Origin: Podila epigama
Lineage: Eukaryota; Mortierellomycota; Mortierellomycetes; Mortierellales; Mortierellaceae
Direction of reading: 5' to 3'
Assembly: GCA_015679605.1 (NCBI GenBank)
Contig: JAAAVE010000105.1
Coordinates: forward strand, 6,219-33,431
Length of the DNA stretch: 27,213 nucleotides
Position 1 is the stretch's first letter. Every line of letters begins with the position of its first letter. A program made the translations under genes and the position numbers. Positions 1-10,243 of the stretch are shown here, piece after piece. The notes beneath the pieces are model-generated. The model made no database searches, was not told the DNA's origin, and worked only from the letters and a program-made list of their open reading frames with translations.

Positions 1-881
1 AGAACGTTCGAACAAGAAAATTCTATTTTGCTTTTGCGCGATTTTTTTTTTTTGGTTTTTCCAATGAGGGGGGAGGGGTACTGACAGTGCAGTAAGGTAA
101 AGGGAGCCATTGATTGCCATGTTGAACACGGAAGGGTACAGTAGCCAGCATGTTGTTTTGTCATTATCCACTTGGACAAGCTACCAGTCAAGAAGAAATA
201 GAAGAAGAAAAATAACAAGGGCAACAGATCACACACAGCCTGTACCCAACCAAAAAAAAAGGGTCCCCCGATCGGGCAGGTCTCTCTCCTCAGGATGACG
301 GATGGACGAACGAACGAACGATTCAAAAGTCAGATGGAGCTGAACAAAAAAAAATAAAAAACAAGACCAATGCTGACCTGAACAAAGAGACAAAAGGGTG
401 TTATGGAGCGAGCAATCTGATACAAATTACAATTACGCTTCCGTCTCCGTTGGCCGCTAAAAAAGTGTTGCTCTCACACGTTTCCTTCTCGGTCTTCCAT
501 TCGTATCATCAACTTTGTCATCCATCAAAAAGAAAAGAATAAAAAGAAGAGAAAAATAACACCTAAACAGCACAACTCCCATATTACAAAACGGCGCCCA
601 CTCCACCTCCACCTCCTCAGCCTCGCTCACCTTTTCACTCCACCCAACTCCACTTTTCTCACTCTTCTCTCTCACTCACCCACTCACTCACTCAACTCAC
701 TCACATTTTCGCACTCACATACACTCACGCTGCACTTGCACACACACGAACACACACGCTGACACACACTCGCACACATCCACTCTCTCACACCAGCTGG
801 AAATTTTTCAGTCAATTTGCCGCCCATTTCCTTCCTTGACACCTACTTCATTTCAACCGACAACAACACAAACTTTACAAC
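1..881. other. Spacer upstream of the glyoxalase II gene
   Basis: I see no supported gene here. The left part is A/T homopolymer-rich and looks like the 3' flank of a gene outside the window plus spacer. There is a GAAC microsatellite near 304-321. From about 590 the + strand becomes strongly pyrimidine-rich with CTCA and CACA repeats, as expected for the promoter and 5' leader of the gene starting at 882. Short ORFs on both strands are low-complexity and have no recognisable domain. Confidence 0.6.
655..800. repeat. Imperfect CTCA / CA-rich simple repeat in a leader region
   Basis: The stretch is made almost only of CTCA, ACTC and ACAC units and ends about 80 bases before the glyoxalase II start codon. 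It is probably part of the core promoter or 5' UTR. CT-rich leaders of this kind are common ahead of fungal start codons. Confidence 0.7.
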
Positions 882-2157
882 ATGAGAGTCATTCCTGTAC
901 CTGCTCTTGAAGGTATAGTCTCATTTCCATTCGCACACCAATCCATACTTCAGCCTAGCCCTGCCTCCCTGGTCCTCGTTTTCGGACAAAGACAGCAGCC
1001 AACTTACCAAAGAATGACGAACAAAATGACAGGCAGTTGTTGGTTCTCATTCTGTCATGTTGCCCAAACACTCTACGTTTTTTTTTTTTTCCTATTTCTT
1101 TTTTTAAGGGCCTTCCCCCCTCATTTTCCACTTAAAAAAAACAACAAACAAAAAAAAATTCGTGTCCACGTTTTTTCACTGACATCGCGTAAAACTCACT
1201 CATGGTACCTTAATCTACTCTTAGACAATTACTCTTACATCATCCTCGATGAAAAAACTTCAGAGGCTGCGGTTGTTGACCCAGTCGAACCTCAAAAGAT
1301 CATGCATATACTCCAGCACCTTCGTGCCAAGCTCACTTCCGTTCTTTGTACACACCATCATTGGGATCACGCCGGCGGTAACGTGGAGCTGATCGCAAAG
1401 AAGCCTGGCCTCGCTGTCTTTGGCGCTGATGCCCGCATCCCTGAAATAAACTATGTTGTCAAAGATAAGGAAGAATTCAAGGTTGGCTCCTTGACCATCC
1501 AAGCTCTCTGGACGCATTGCCATACCAAGGGTAGCGTCAGCTATTATGTAAAGGATGGAGCTGATCGTGCAGTCTTTACAGGGGACACCCTCTTCCTGAG
1601 TAAGTACATCGTGGGTACATGGGAGAAAAAAAAATCCGAATATTCTCATGAACCGCCTCAATATTGACATGCTTCTCACCTTGCATCTCACTAGGTGGAT
1701 GTGGACGGTTCTTTGAAGGCACGGCGGCGGACATGTACAATTCATTGCTCCACATTCTTGCGACGCTTCCTGTCGAAACTAAGGTTTACTGTGGCCACGA
1801 GTACACCAAAGCCAACCTCCAATTTGCTCTTCATGTCGAGCCAGACAATACACACGTTGCACAGAAACTGCAGTGGTGCATGGATGAGAAGGTGACCATG
1901 ACCATCCCTGGCACCATTGGCGAAGAGCTGTTGTGCAACCCTTTTCTTCGTGTCAAGTAAGCAAATTCTACCAGGTTTTCTTTACGCGTCTAAAATTTCT
2001 TTTTGCATTGGATTGAAGCTCAACAAAAACTGATTTCCGTTTTCTCTTTGATCCATACTCTTCGATGTGTAGTGAGCCATCTCTTCAAGCATTTACAGGC
2101 AAAACAGACCCCATCGACGTGATGCATGTTCTGCGGGAACTAAAAAATTCGTTCTAG
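882..2157 (+). CDS. GLO2: Hydroxyacylglutathione hydrolase (glyoxalase II), cytosolic
   Basis: The enzyme hydrolyses S-D-lactoylglutathione to D-lactate and glutathione, the second step of methylglyoxal detoxification. Four exons join in frame: 882-912, 1225-1599, 1695-1956 and 2073-2157. The introns have GTATAG, GTAAGT and GTAAGC donors and TAG acceptors. The 250-residue product has the family's usual length. It shows the metallo-beta-lactamase motif [11 protein letters not shown], giving metal ligands His54, His56, Asp58 and His59. His110 (CHT), Asp131 (TGDTLF) and His170 (CGHEY) complete the two-metal site. The N-terminus [12 protein letters not shown] matches cytosolic forms, and no mitochondrial presequence is visible. 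The exon 1/2 junction rebuilds the conserved DNYSYII motif, which fixes the start. One minor oddity is Ser114, where many homologues have His after the CHTxG motif. Confidence 0.96.
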
Positions 2158-3461
2158 TCGCCTGCAAAAGAAATAAAAAAAATTGATATACTCTCTGTCC
2201 CCCACAGTTAATGAATGCCCTTTTCTGTTGGACCAACTGCACAAACATAAGCACAAGCGCACGCGCATGCACAGAGCTGTTGTGGCCTTTGCAGATAGAC
2301 TGCCCCTATTCCTGGCGAAATCGTCTCAAACACGGAGACACAAGGTGCTCGGGCCTGTTGCTTCTAGAAAGCAACGGATGACAATGACATACCATACTCC
2401 AGACAAAAAGCTGTCTTGGTGCCGTTCCCCTGGCTCCCTTCTGAAGTTGCCAAAGCATGTTCCGATTACTGCGAAGACGTGTGGGGGCTGCTTTATTTTA
2501 TTTTATTTTTCCTACGAGTCGCGTTGGTCCTTTGCTCAACTCAAACAAACAACAAATGATAACTTCGCGTCATACACATTTTTCTCTTTTTTTTAGCCTT
2601 CCATTTTTTTTGCATATAGCTCACAGACACATGCACACAAAGCGATTCACTCTCACCCTCACACACACACATACACACAAAAATCCGTTTGAGTCCACCC
2701 CCTTGTCAAGAATGAAGGTCGGTCTATTCTGCTCTCTATTTTTTCTTTCTTTCTTTCATAGCCCTCGGTACAAACCCCTTTTGCCTCAAAAACACCCTTG
2801 TCTGATGCCGATTGCAAATCGACGCAATGTTGCGAGGCATTGACAAGGGGTTGGAAAGACATGGATTTTGAAATTGCACTTTCTGCCATTGAGCACTTTC
2901 ATATTGCAAAATATTGAAGCTATTGACCTGGACCCGTCCACTGCTCGAGGTCCTTGCCCTGTCCATGAAGAGCTGCAACATTCGTTCTCGGAACCATTGG
3001 ACGCATGTCCCTTTTTTCTCTCCTTCTTTCTTGCGGTCGTTTGTTCAATCGTTTTCTCTTTTCTTCTTTCATTCTTTTTTTTTCAAAATCTGTTCCTGTT
3101 CGTCATCGACAGCCCAACACCAACCCCCTCTATCCCATCCAACTTCTTATCGTATACCCCTCTCCAGCTCTGGTCAACTTGAGGATCGACCGTGCATTAC
3201 GGCGCTGTCCCACCCCGCCTTCGACCCCTTGACCCTCTCTCATCCTGTCCTCATCCACCACTCTTGCCTCTTGTCTCAATAGGTGCGACCTTCTGTTTCG
3301 CCAACTAACTTGCGTGGGACCTCATATGAGTGCGCTCCTATTTGTAGCAGGTATAACGTCTTGTTTAGAAAGCTACCGTTTGACCTTTTATACGTTCTTG
3401 ATATGGCTTGGTCTCATGGATGGCATATTTTTTCTTTTTTTCTTGAATTAGGGAGATAAAC
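2158..3461. other. Long spacer and probable promoter/5' UTR of the 1264-aa gene
   Basis: No gene is supported. Open frames at 2183-2596 and 2457-2843 are low-complexity, overlap each other and match no family I know. The region holds a CA repeat near 2661-2680, CTTT repeats near 2745-2760, two adjacent small palindromes at 2808-2833, and T/C-rich tracts near 3030-3090 and 3430-3452. The sequence TTGAATTAG just before the ATG at 3462 could be a 3' splice site of a leader intron, but no matching upstream exon could be fixed. Confidence 0.55.
2172..2177 (+). terminator. Poly(A) signal AATAAA for glyoxalase II
   Basis: A canonical AATAAA lies 15 bases after the TAG stop, followed by an A-rich run. 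This would give a very short 3' UTR. Confidence 0.5.
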
Positions 3462-6400
3462 ATGGAAACATACAAAACTTCGACAAAGGTCAGGAGCGAC
3501 ATGATGTCTCCACGCCATTCGCCACCAGTTTCCTCCACCTCTCGCCATCGTAACCCTGCCATGCTCCCCCAGACGCCCCTCAGCGACATCGTCACATCCA
3601 TCTCCTTGCCACACAACGATTGTATGACCTCGTCTGACCCCATAGACACTTTCCATCATGGCCCAATCTCTCCATCTCTTGGTGGAGCCGCAGCAGCCAT
3701 GAAAAAGTTTTTGAGGAGGCGGCGAGGCACCACATCCGAATCTAGTACTCAAATGCAACAATGCCCACAACAGCGACAGCAATCAACAAAACTCCAGACC
3801 TTTGTCCTCGTCGGTGGGCCTGGTGCGGAGCCTGGCTCGACTATATTTGATCTTACCCAATCCTTTCCTTCGTCTCAACCAGCGTCACCTCATGTTTCAA
3901 TATGCACATCATCAACACCAGTCGTTGGTCCTGTCAGTACCCACCTCAGCCCGATGACAACACCTCCAACATGCCCATACAATGCTATTAGCAGTAGCCC
4001 TATTGGATCCACGCGGTCATCAACGGTAGTAATGGACCGCGGCCGAAGCCGCCTTTGTAGCACTGATAGATCGCCAGTAAAGGAGGCAACGTTGCTACAC
4101 TCTGCCGAGACTTTACTAAGCAGCATAGGCAGCAACTATAGGGCCAGCCACAGGAGATCAGTGTCTGCTGAAAACAACTTTGAGCACTTCAGAGCACGAG
4201 AAGGACGCAGTCGGTCGAGACGCAACCATCAAATGAATGTCCTTGGACTGGATTCAGCAATGGAGTTCATGTTCAACAACGACACTGCCAACCAAGATGC
4301 AGCCGTAGTATCAACGAGGGCGTTCAGGCAGCTTCAAGAGGACGATAGCTCTGACGGTGCGGAATGTGTCTCCGCAGATATATCAGTGTCTTCTCTCCTC
4401 GCCACAGATCTTGAGATGCTCGAGTCATTGAAGGACGAACATCGACAGGGAGGAAACGGTGCTAGAACCAGAATGAAGGAGCGTGAAAAAAAGGAACGCG
4501 AAAAAAAGGAACGCGAAAAAAAGGAACTCGAAAATAAGGAACGCGAAAAGAAAGAGCTGCAGCGACGAGAGCAACAGCAAAACCAATCACGCGATCAACT
4601 TCGACAATCCCTCGAACAACGCCAAAAGGACAGCATATACAAGGCGTCTCTAGAGTATCTCATGGCATACTATGGCGATGGCCGCACGGAGCACGGTGGA
4701 AACTCGACAAAGCATTTGAACGAGAGAGCCTCAGAAAAAACCAAACACAACTCTGACAGGTCCACCATTGAGCGCCCGCTCCCCGATTCATCAACAAAAC
4801 CAGTCTTTGCCAACCCACGTTCCCGATCCCGTTCCAGACTCTTATCGGCCCCGTTAAACATCGATACCCCGTTGACAAAGATGCAGGAAGATGGCACCGT
4901 ACTTCTCGTATCGAACCAGCCCACTCCAACTCAGTTCTACAATACGCCAAAAACACGAAAGGCACTACGAAAACTAACCATGGATGTTGAAACGGATTTT
5001 GATGAGATGCTTGTTTACGGGTTCTTATGGAACCCCGTACCCGAATGTCTCGATCCGCATCTGCGTCATGATGGCTATGAGTACTGGCAAGAAGATGATG
5101 TGGATGATCAGGGTGAGCATGACTTTGCACTTGCCACAACCCCACCTCAGTACTTTACAACACTGCGCATTACGTTGACACCGTGGCATGCCCGTGCCGA
5201 CGAGTCTGAGATATATGGTCATCTTGGTAATAACAAGGCGCTTCCAATGCCAACAGCCTCTCGCAGAGCCTCTGTGTCCCTACATTCCCTGTCCTCAAAG
5301 TCCTCGTTATGTGCCGAAGCATCTACCACAACGATTTCAATAACGTCCAGTGACTCAAGGGAGTCTGAGGGTCAGGACCTGAGCTCATTACCTATGAGAC
5401 CCTATTTGGATGCGACTCAGGAGCCATGTTTGACTGAGAATGACATGGTCATCAAGTCAGCACCACTTATTCTCGTGCGCTCTAGCAGTCTTCTGAAACC
5501 CAAGAACTCAACCACCTTCAAGTTGTCGCCACATGCGAACGACATAACATCAGAACCACAATCTTCATCAGCCTACAGTACACCATGTCACCCATTCGAC
5601 GCCACGCCTATTCATCCATTCCATCGCCCAGACACAGTTGTCACACCGGCCTCGACATTACCTGTAATGGCGGGTCCAAGTATAAATAGTCTCTCAACTG
5701 TGGTGACGACCACAGGTCAGGTGTGCCAGGATCGACACCTTCAGACCTGTCCGCCCCGCAAAGGATCACTCAGTCCACTCTCATTTCCCATTATCAATTG
5801 TCATGACAGTAGCAGTGCTGACAGCAATAACAACGGTATCGGTGGTATCAGCAGCAACAATAGTGACGGCGACAAGATCTACACACAAGCTCCACCAGAA
5901 AAGAACAAGAATCGTCCACAGAATCCAACGCGAGTCTTTACTTTACATGATTCAAATCCATCCGCACTGTTACCACCGCGCAAGGGATCTACACCCGCCA
6001 TCTTTTATTCGCCAGGCGGTCGCGACGAGAATCATTTATCGCTGTCTGAGGATCGAAAGCTGACAGTGCGTCCCAAGTCTATTTCAACGGGACCAAGAAG
6101 GGTAGAAGTGGAGGGCAATGTGGCGCCACCATCTCTCCGAGCAGCAGCACGACAACCTCAGGGCGCAGCGGGATACCGAAAGCGGTCTGATCAGAGTGAT
6201 GCCATGAGCGCCAGTCTTGCTGCAGCTAGGAGGCGCCACGCCGAGGCTGAGGCATTACCTATTGATCTTGGTCTGATGACAGACTCCTTCCGGCGACAGG
6301 CATTACCATACCGGCAGAAGCACCCAGGACGTCCAAACAGGAGCTCGCCTGTTCCAGAGCCGCCGAAACAGCAGCGACAACAGCAGCAACAGCAACAGCA

Positions 6401-7256
6401 ACAGAGCGTCGATGAAACTGACCAAGTTTGCGTTGGTAGGATGCGTAGTCTTTCACATGACAGCCAAGTTGCATCCTATCCAACTTCTATTGGGAAACCA
6501 GCAGTACCTCTCAAGACTCGGCGTCAACCTCTCCACGATAAGGCCAACGTCCTACCAAACTGTCGCATTGACTATAAGGATGGCCTAGAGACGAGGAGCC
6601 CTGCTTTGTCCAAGAACCGAATGCGCGTGGCCCATCATCCATGTCCACCAACAGAAAACGCTGTCGTATCTACAGTTGCGGCGGCCCCCTCCTCCTCATC
6701 CACAGCGCATATGAAAGACACCATGCAAGAGTACAAGTCAGATTACTATCATACCACCAAACTGGATATGAACCAGCGAAAAGCAGGGCGACTGCGTTCT
6801 GCAAGTGCAAGTGATGATAGTACGTTTGACAAGAGTGAATTGAGAATGGCTCATGTGATCAAAGTACATGGAAATAATGCGTTGGCCTCACCAACATCAC
6901 TGTCGACTCCTCCATTTACAGTTTCGGGAGTATCGATTGCTCCTCGGTCAGTGCAACGCCGTTTGGTCAAGGTTGATCGAGGGTTTGTCATAAACGCTCC
7001 AATGTCCACCACCAACACCACTAACGCCACGCGCAGGGATGACAATCGCGGAGGAGAATGTATTTCAAACACAAAGCATCATGGAACAACAACAATAGCT
7101 GCAACTGCAACTGCATCCGCAGTAACGCCAACAGCAACAGTAATGGCAACAGGGAGCGACGGCGACAATGCGATGGCGCCGACGCAAGAAAGTGAATACT
7201 GGCGAGCTTTTCAGCTTGGGCAGGCATCAACAATGCATACAATGGCATTTCCTTGA
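3462..7256 (+). CDS. Large, mostly disordered protein of unknown function (1264 aa)
   Basis: A single 3.8-kb open frame without introns starts at ATG 3462. I do not recognise a family. Most of the protein is Ser/Thr/Pro/Gln-rich and likely disordered. It has many basophilic kinase-type sites (RRSVS, RRASVS) and two copies of PPRKGS at residues 764 and 838. A highly charged Glu-Arg-Lys repeat at about 340-372 may form a single alpha-helix. A polyQ run follows near residue 970. Residues about 500-590 look more folded: TMDVETDFDEMLVYGFLWNP, then aromatic and acidic residues and a segment rich in Thr, Leu and Trp. A scaffold or regulatory role is possible but only a guess. Length, lack of stops and consistent composition support real coding; the first ATG could be preceded by an unseen leader exon. 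Confidence 0.85.
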   Translation: METYKTSTKVRSDMMSPRHSPPVSSTSRHRNPAMLPQTPLSDIVTSISLPHNDCMTSSDPIDTFHHGPISPSLGGAAAAMKKFLRRRRGTTSESSTQMQQCPQQRQQSTKLQTFVLVGGPGAEPGSTIFDLTQSFPSSQPASPHVSICTSSTPVVGPVSTHLSPMTTPPTCPYNAISSSPIGSTRSSTVVMDRGRSRLCSTDRSPVKEATLLHSAETLLSSIGSNYRASHRRSVSAENNFEHFRAREGRSRSRRNHQMNVLGLDSAMEFMFNNDTANQDAAVVSTRAFRQLQEDDSSDGAECVSADISVSSLLATDLEMLESLKDEHRQGGNGARTRMKEREKKEREKKEREKKELENKEREKKELQRREQQQNQSRDQLRQSLEQRQKDSIYKASLEYLMAYYGDGRTEHGGNSTKHLNERASEKTKHNSDRSTIERPLPDSSTKPVFANPRSRSRSRLLSAPLNIDTPLTKMQEDGTVLLVSNQPTPTQFYNTPKTRKALRKLTMDVETDFDEMLVYGFLWNPVPECLDPHLRHDGYEYWQEDDVDDQGEHDFALATTPPQYFTTLRITLTPWHARADESEIYGHLGNNKALPMPTASRRASVSLHSLSSKSSLCAEASTTTISITSSDSRESEGQDLSSLPMRPYLDATQEPCLTENDMVIKSAPLILVRSSSLLKPKNSTTFKLSPHANDITSEPQSSSAYSTPCHPFDATPIHPFHRPDTVVTPASTLPVMAGPSINSLSTVVTTTGQVCQDRHLQTCPPRKGSLSPLSFPIINCHDSSSADSNNNGIGGISSNNSDGDKIYTQAPPEKNKNRPQNPTRVFTLHDSNPSALLPPRKGSTPAIFYSPGGRDENHLSLSEDRKLTVRPKSISTGPRRVEVEGNVAPPSLRAAARQPQGAAGYRKRSDQSDAMSASLAAARRRHAEAEALPIDLGLMTDSFRRQALPYRQKHPGRPNRSSPVPEPPKQQRQQQQQQQQQSVDETDQVCVGRMRSLSHDSQVASYPTSIGKPAVPLKTRRQPLHDKANVLPNCRIDYKDGLETRSPALSKNRMRVAHHPCPPTENAVVSTVAAAPSSSSTAHMKDTMQEYKSDYYHTTKLDMNQRKAGRLRSASASDDSTFDKSELRMAHVIKVHGNNALASPTSLSTPPFTVSGVSIAPRSVQRRLVKVDRGFVINAPMSTTNTTNATRRDDNRGGECISNTKHHGTTTIAATATASAVTPTATVMATGSDGDNAMAPTQESEYWRAFQLGQASTMHTMAFP
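4479..4553 (+). repeat. 15-bp coding minisatellite (EREKK units)
   Basis: Five tandem 15-base units, consensus GAACGCGAAAAAAAG, encode ERE/ELE-KK pentapeptides in the 1264-aa protein. Units 2 and 3 are identical and the others differ by one to three bases. A seven-A run in most units makes the tract prone to slippage. Confidence 0.9.
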
Positions 7257-7370
7257 TAAACCAACGGAACGATAGCAAAAAAAATGCAAGATCTAAACAA
7301 AGGAAAAAAGAAACGCGAATACCTATCTGTTCATGATGATGATGATGAATATAATGACTAATGACTAATG

Positions 7371-7376
7371 AATAAA
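7371..7376 (+). terminator. Poly(A) signal AATAAA for the 1264-aa gene
   Basis: AATAAA lies 115 bases past the stop codon, in an AT-rich stretch preceded by repeated ACTAATGA words. Confidence 0.4.
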
Positions 7377-7980
7377 AAAGAGAAAGTCCATTTTGATGCA
7401 CCAGGGCGAGGTGGGATGCACGATTACGGGAGGCAGTGCGAACAAAAAAGAAGAACTGTTGGTTACATGTCATTCATGCAGCTAGCCCTGTTCGGTGTTG
7501 TTAGTCGATGTTGCTGAAAATGTGAACAGTCCAAGTGTCTGATTGATGTAGCCGAGGGCGAACGAAGTGTACCATTCTCAGACTCAGGAGTACACACACA
7601 CATACATACACAAAAAAAGAAAAAAAAAAGGTTCCCAAGGAAAAGTGAAAAGAAGAGACAAAAGGGTGAAGGAGTCTGTGCTACGGATTGGAAAGCGGGC
7701 TGGTTTGTACGACAATGGTTGTGCACAGAGGGAAAGAAGGAGGGCGGGCGAGTAGATCAGAAAATAGATGCAATGCACCGCCACTGCCACAAGCGGACAA
7801 AGCGCCCAAGGTTACCCTATTTTTAATCATCGCCACACACATGGGACGCGTTACAAACGCTCCCACGTTCCAAAGAAAAAAATGCAAACGATAAACAAAT
7901 GCGAGTGAGTGCTGTTGTTGGTTGGTGTGGGCAACATCATCTGTCGCCTGCTGATGTAACGAACGTTGAGTCCAATTCCC

Positions 7981-7988
7981 TATATATA
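7981..7988 (+). promoter_or_regulatory. TATA-like element upstream of the polyQ gene
   Basis: TATATATA is followed by pyrimidine-rich sequence typical of fungal leaders. It lies about 220 bases before the chosen ATG at 8210, so the leader would be fairly long or contain an intron. Confidence 0.35.
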
Positions 7989-8209
7989 TTCATTGACATT
8001 CCTCCTTACTTTTCGACGAAAGCACCACTCTTTCATCCTCTCATCATCATCATTTTCTACTCTTCTCCTTGGACAGGCACTCTACTTCCATTCTCTTCCT
8101 TCTGCTTTGTCTCACTCCCTTATCACACAACTGAAGAAAACAGTTTCTGTTGATAACTTGTGCCCCCTTTTTATATTCTTCTTGCAAAGATACACGCCTG
8201 TTATCCAAT

Positions 8210-8453
8210 ATGTCATCTCGCAAAGCTCAGCGCTCCAACGATGGTTTTGGTGAAGATGAGGATCAACACTACCTTTCGCGCCTCATGCGTAGTATTGGGT
8301 TGACCCTACCAGGAGACACTCCAAAGGCACCTCCACCGGTTCCAGCACGTCCCAAGAATGCCTCGACCGAGTCATGGCTTCATGCCACTATTGTCCCCGA
8401 CACGGTGGCTGAGACGTTGCACGGTTCGTTACCGCCACCACAGCAACAACAGC

Positions 8454-8505
<52 letters not shown>

Positions 8506-9169
8506 GCATCAGAATCAGCATCAGCATCAGTACCAGCAGCAACAACAGCAACAACAGCAACAACCACAGGAGGCCCAAATGGCTGCGGTGAGGCACACCA
8601 ACCGCCTCTCCATTTTTCTTCGTGATGTGGACAACACCCCGATTCCTCTTCCCTCTCCACCCCTCGACGACGATTCAGATGGTACACAATATACATCACC
8701 TGCACGAACCGATAATACATCATCACATCCTTCTGATCATCTTCCAAAAGCTACAGCGCAATTGAAACGACATAATCGCCAGACTACTCCGCCACAAGCA
8801 GCACTGAAACGCTCCTCTCAAGTGTTCCCACTCCATCAAAGTTCATACCATGCTCTGAAAAGGTATAGCCACCACGAGTTCTCGAACCTATCGGCTGCGG
8901 GGCTGACAGAACCACCGCACAAGATTCGGTCACGACATTCGACCTCGGATGAAGCAACCGACTCTGAGCGTGAGAAGGTTGAGCTGAGCAGCGAAGATTT
9001 AGCACGCCTAGGCCAAGTGTTGAAGCGCAAGAAGGAGCATGACGCACAACAACAGCAGAGACGGGGAAGCAGTTCTCCAAGTTATGTGAGGGACACGCGC
9101 CCTGGTGGCGTGTATGGTATGCAGCCACATAAACGGCCACGACCAGGTGTTCACACACGACCATGGTAA
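8210..9169 (+). CDS. Polyglutamine-containing protein of unknown function (319 aa)
   Basis: The frame is open further upstream, but the first ATG in frame is at 8210, giving MSSRKAQRSNDGFGEDEDQH. A short N-terminal region (DQHYLSRLMRSIGLTLPGD) may form an amphipathic helix. It is followed by a proline-rich stretch (APPPVPARP), which could bind SH3 domains. Residues 78-99 are 22 glutamines, then a His/Gln/Asn-rich linker, then 10 more glutamines. The C-terminal third has SSEDLARLGQVLKRKKEHD, a probable basic helix, and ends in a basic tail with possible nuclear localisation signals (HKRPRP). I recognise no family. A nuclear or cytoplasmic assembly role is possible for such composition but is not shown. 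The last seven bases overlap the candidate start of the next frame. Confidence 0.75.
8441..8563 (+). repeat. CAA/CAG trinucleotide repeat (polyQ tract)
   Basis: 22 glutamine codons (8441-8506), dominated by an uninterrupted CAA run, are followed by CAT/CAG/AAT/TAC codons and then 10 CAG/CAA codons (8534-8563). The long pure CAA run should be length-variable between strains. Confidence 0.95.
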
Positions 9170-10183
9170 CCCATCCTTCACGTTTTTGCGTTCTTTTTGT
9201 TTTGTTAAAATGTTTTTTAAATCTCTTGGTCATACTCACATGGATCACATACTATATTGATACGATTTGTAGCGGATGTGTCCATCTCGGGTTTGCTGCT
9301 TTCGTAATCTGTACGTTGATGCTTCTGTACAACTCTGTCTTGGGTGCATTGGTCTTCCAAGCAAGTCGATATCCTTCAGGTAAGGCAGGAGTGAGATTGA
9401 ATGTCTTTTTTTTATAAACGTTAAGGATGTATCATCAACAAAACACGTTGTATCCACGAATCGAAACTGCCAAAACATATAGATTCGCAGAATGTCCCTG
9501 TGCTAATGTTCAGTGTCATTTATATCAAGACTGCCGTCCTTGCGCTCGTGGGTTTCCTTTCCTTATACCTCGTGTACCGTGACCGATCCTCATCTAATGC
9601 TGTGGTGCCTGTCGTGGCTCCAAATAACCTTAATACGCCTTCCACCACGGCCACAGCCTCTATTCCCGCCTCCAGCCATTCGTCCCGCAAGCTGTTCAAA
9701 GCCTTCCATTGGCTCTATCTTGTCATGGCCTTCCTGAAACTCACCGCAATGATGGCATGGCTAGGTCTGAACAAGAGCCAGACTGGACGATGGGACCACA
9801 TGCTCCTGCCACAAACATCAGAGCCCATCACACAGCAGCCTAACCATGCGAGCGGAATTTTGACTTTTGAATCCCTTCTCGAGCAAGATGCATCAAACCG
9901 CGACATGTGGATCCTGCAGCCTGCACTCTGGATTGGATGTTTTGTTGGTGTGTTTATTCTGGAGTTGTACTTTTGGGTTTGTCTATGGGCCTATGGCCGT
10001 CGATATTTGCTTGATCCATCCTCGGCTCAACAAGATGCTACAAAGGATACTGCTGAAGTAAGTGGGGACAAGAATGGTATGGCTGGACATTCGCATTACG
10101 ATAGTGAAGGGGAGGACATTCTGCCCCCTCGGTACCAATCACAAGAGAATCTTGCTCTTCCTCCTTTGGAGAAAAAAATGTAG
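9163..10183 (+). CDS. Small multi-pass membrane protein, 5' end uncertain
   Basis: Two exons, about 9163-9379 and 9483-10183, join in frame across a GTAAGG...ATAG intron. Hydrophobic segments lie in GCVHLGFAAFVICTLMLLYN, VIYIKTAVLALVGFLSLYLV, HWLYLVMAFLKLTAMMAWLG and ALWIGCFVGVFILELYFWVC, giving four convincing membrane spans. A cytosolic tail follows, with acidic stretches and a PPRY motif, a possible ligand for WW domains of Rsp5-type ubiquitin ligases. I do not recognise the family. The ATG at 9163 has a perfect ACCATGG context but overlaps the previous gene's stop, and the added hydrophobic N-terminus comes from T-rich sequence that may be 5' UTR. The real first exon may be elsewhere; TTTGTAG before 9273 could be a splice acceptor. 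The membrane character is well supported, the start is not. Confidence 0.7.
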
Positions 10184-10191
10184 CTTTTAAT

Positions 10192-10197
10192 AATAAA
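10192..10197 (+). terminator. Poly(A) signal AATAAA for the membrane-protein gene
   Basis: AATAAA lies 9 bases past the stop codon. The convergent gene on the - strand ends at 10244, so the two 3' ends are about 60 bases apart and their UTRs probably overlap. Confidence 0.45.
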
Positions 10198-10243
10198 CAA
10201 AAGATGAAGAGTTTCTTTTTTCTTTCTTATCCTCTATTGAGTG

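Larger units (their letters stand above)
7257..8209. other. Spacer between the 1264-aa gene and the polyQ gene
   Basis: No gene is supported. After the stop at 7256 there is a short GATGAT microsatellite (about 7333-7348), the repeated word AATGACT and an AATAAA. Further on are A-rich and CACATACA tracts near 7590-7630. A TATA element at 7981 and a T/C-rich leader up to 8209 belong to the downstream gene. Open frames on both strands here are short and low-complexity. Confidence 0.55.

Noticed and set aside
913-1224. C/D snoRNA in glyoxalase II intron 1 (ATGACGA ... CTGA)
   Set aside because: Box C has a mismatch in the essential core, the boxes are far apart without a closing stem, and the guide region is a T-run.
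2183-2843. Two overlapping + strand open frames of 128-137 codons
   Set aside because: Low-complexity, no domain, no splice logic, and one lacks good start context. They lie in T/C-rich spacer where chance frames are common.
3890-7072. Antisense frames within the 1264-aa gene
   Set aside because: All are shorter than the sense frame, lack domains and arise from its biased codon and repeat content.
7333-7517. TGATGA as box C with a distant CTGA at about 7514
   Set aside because: The TGATGA is part of a GAT microsatellite, there is no terminal stem, and the guide has no rRNA match I can recall.
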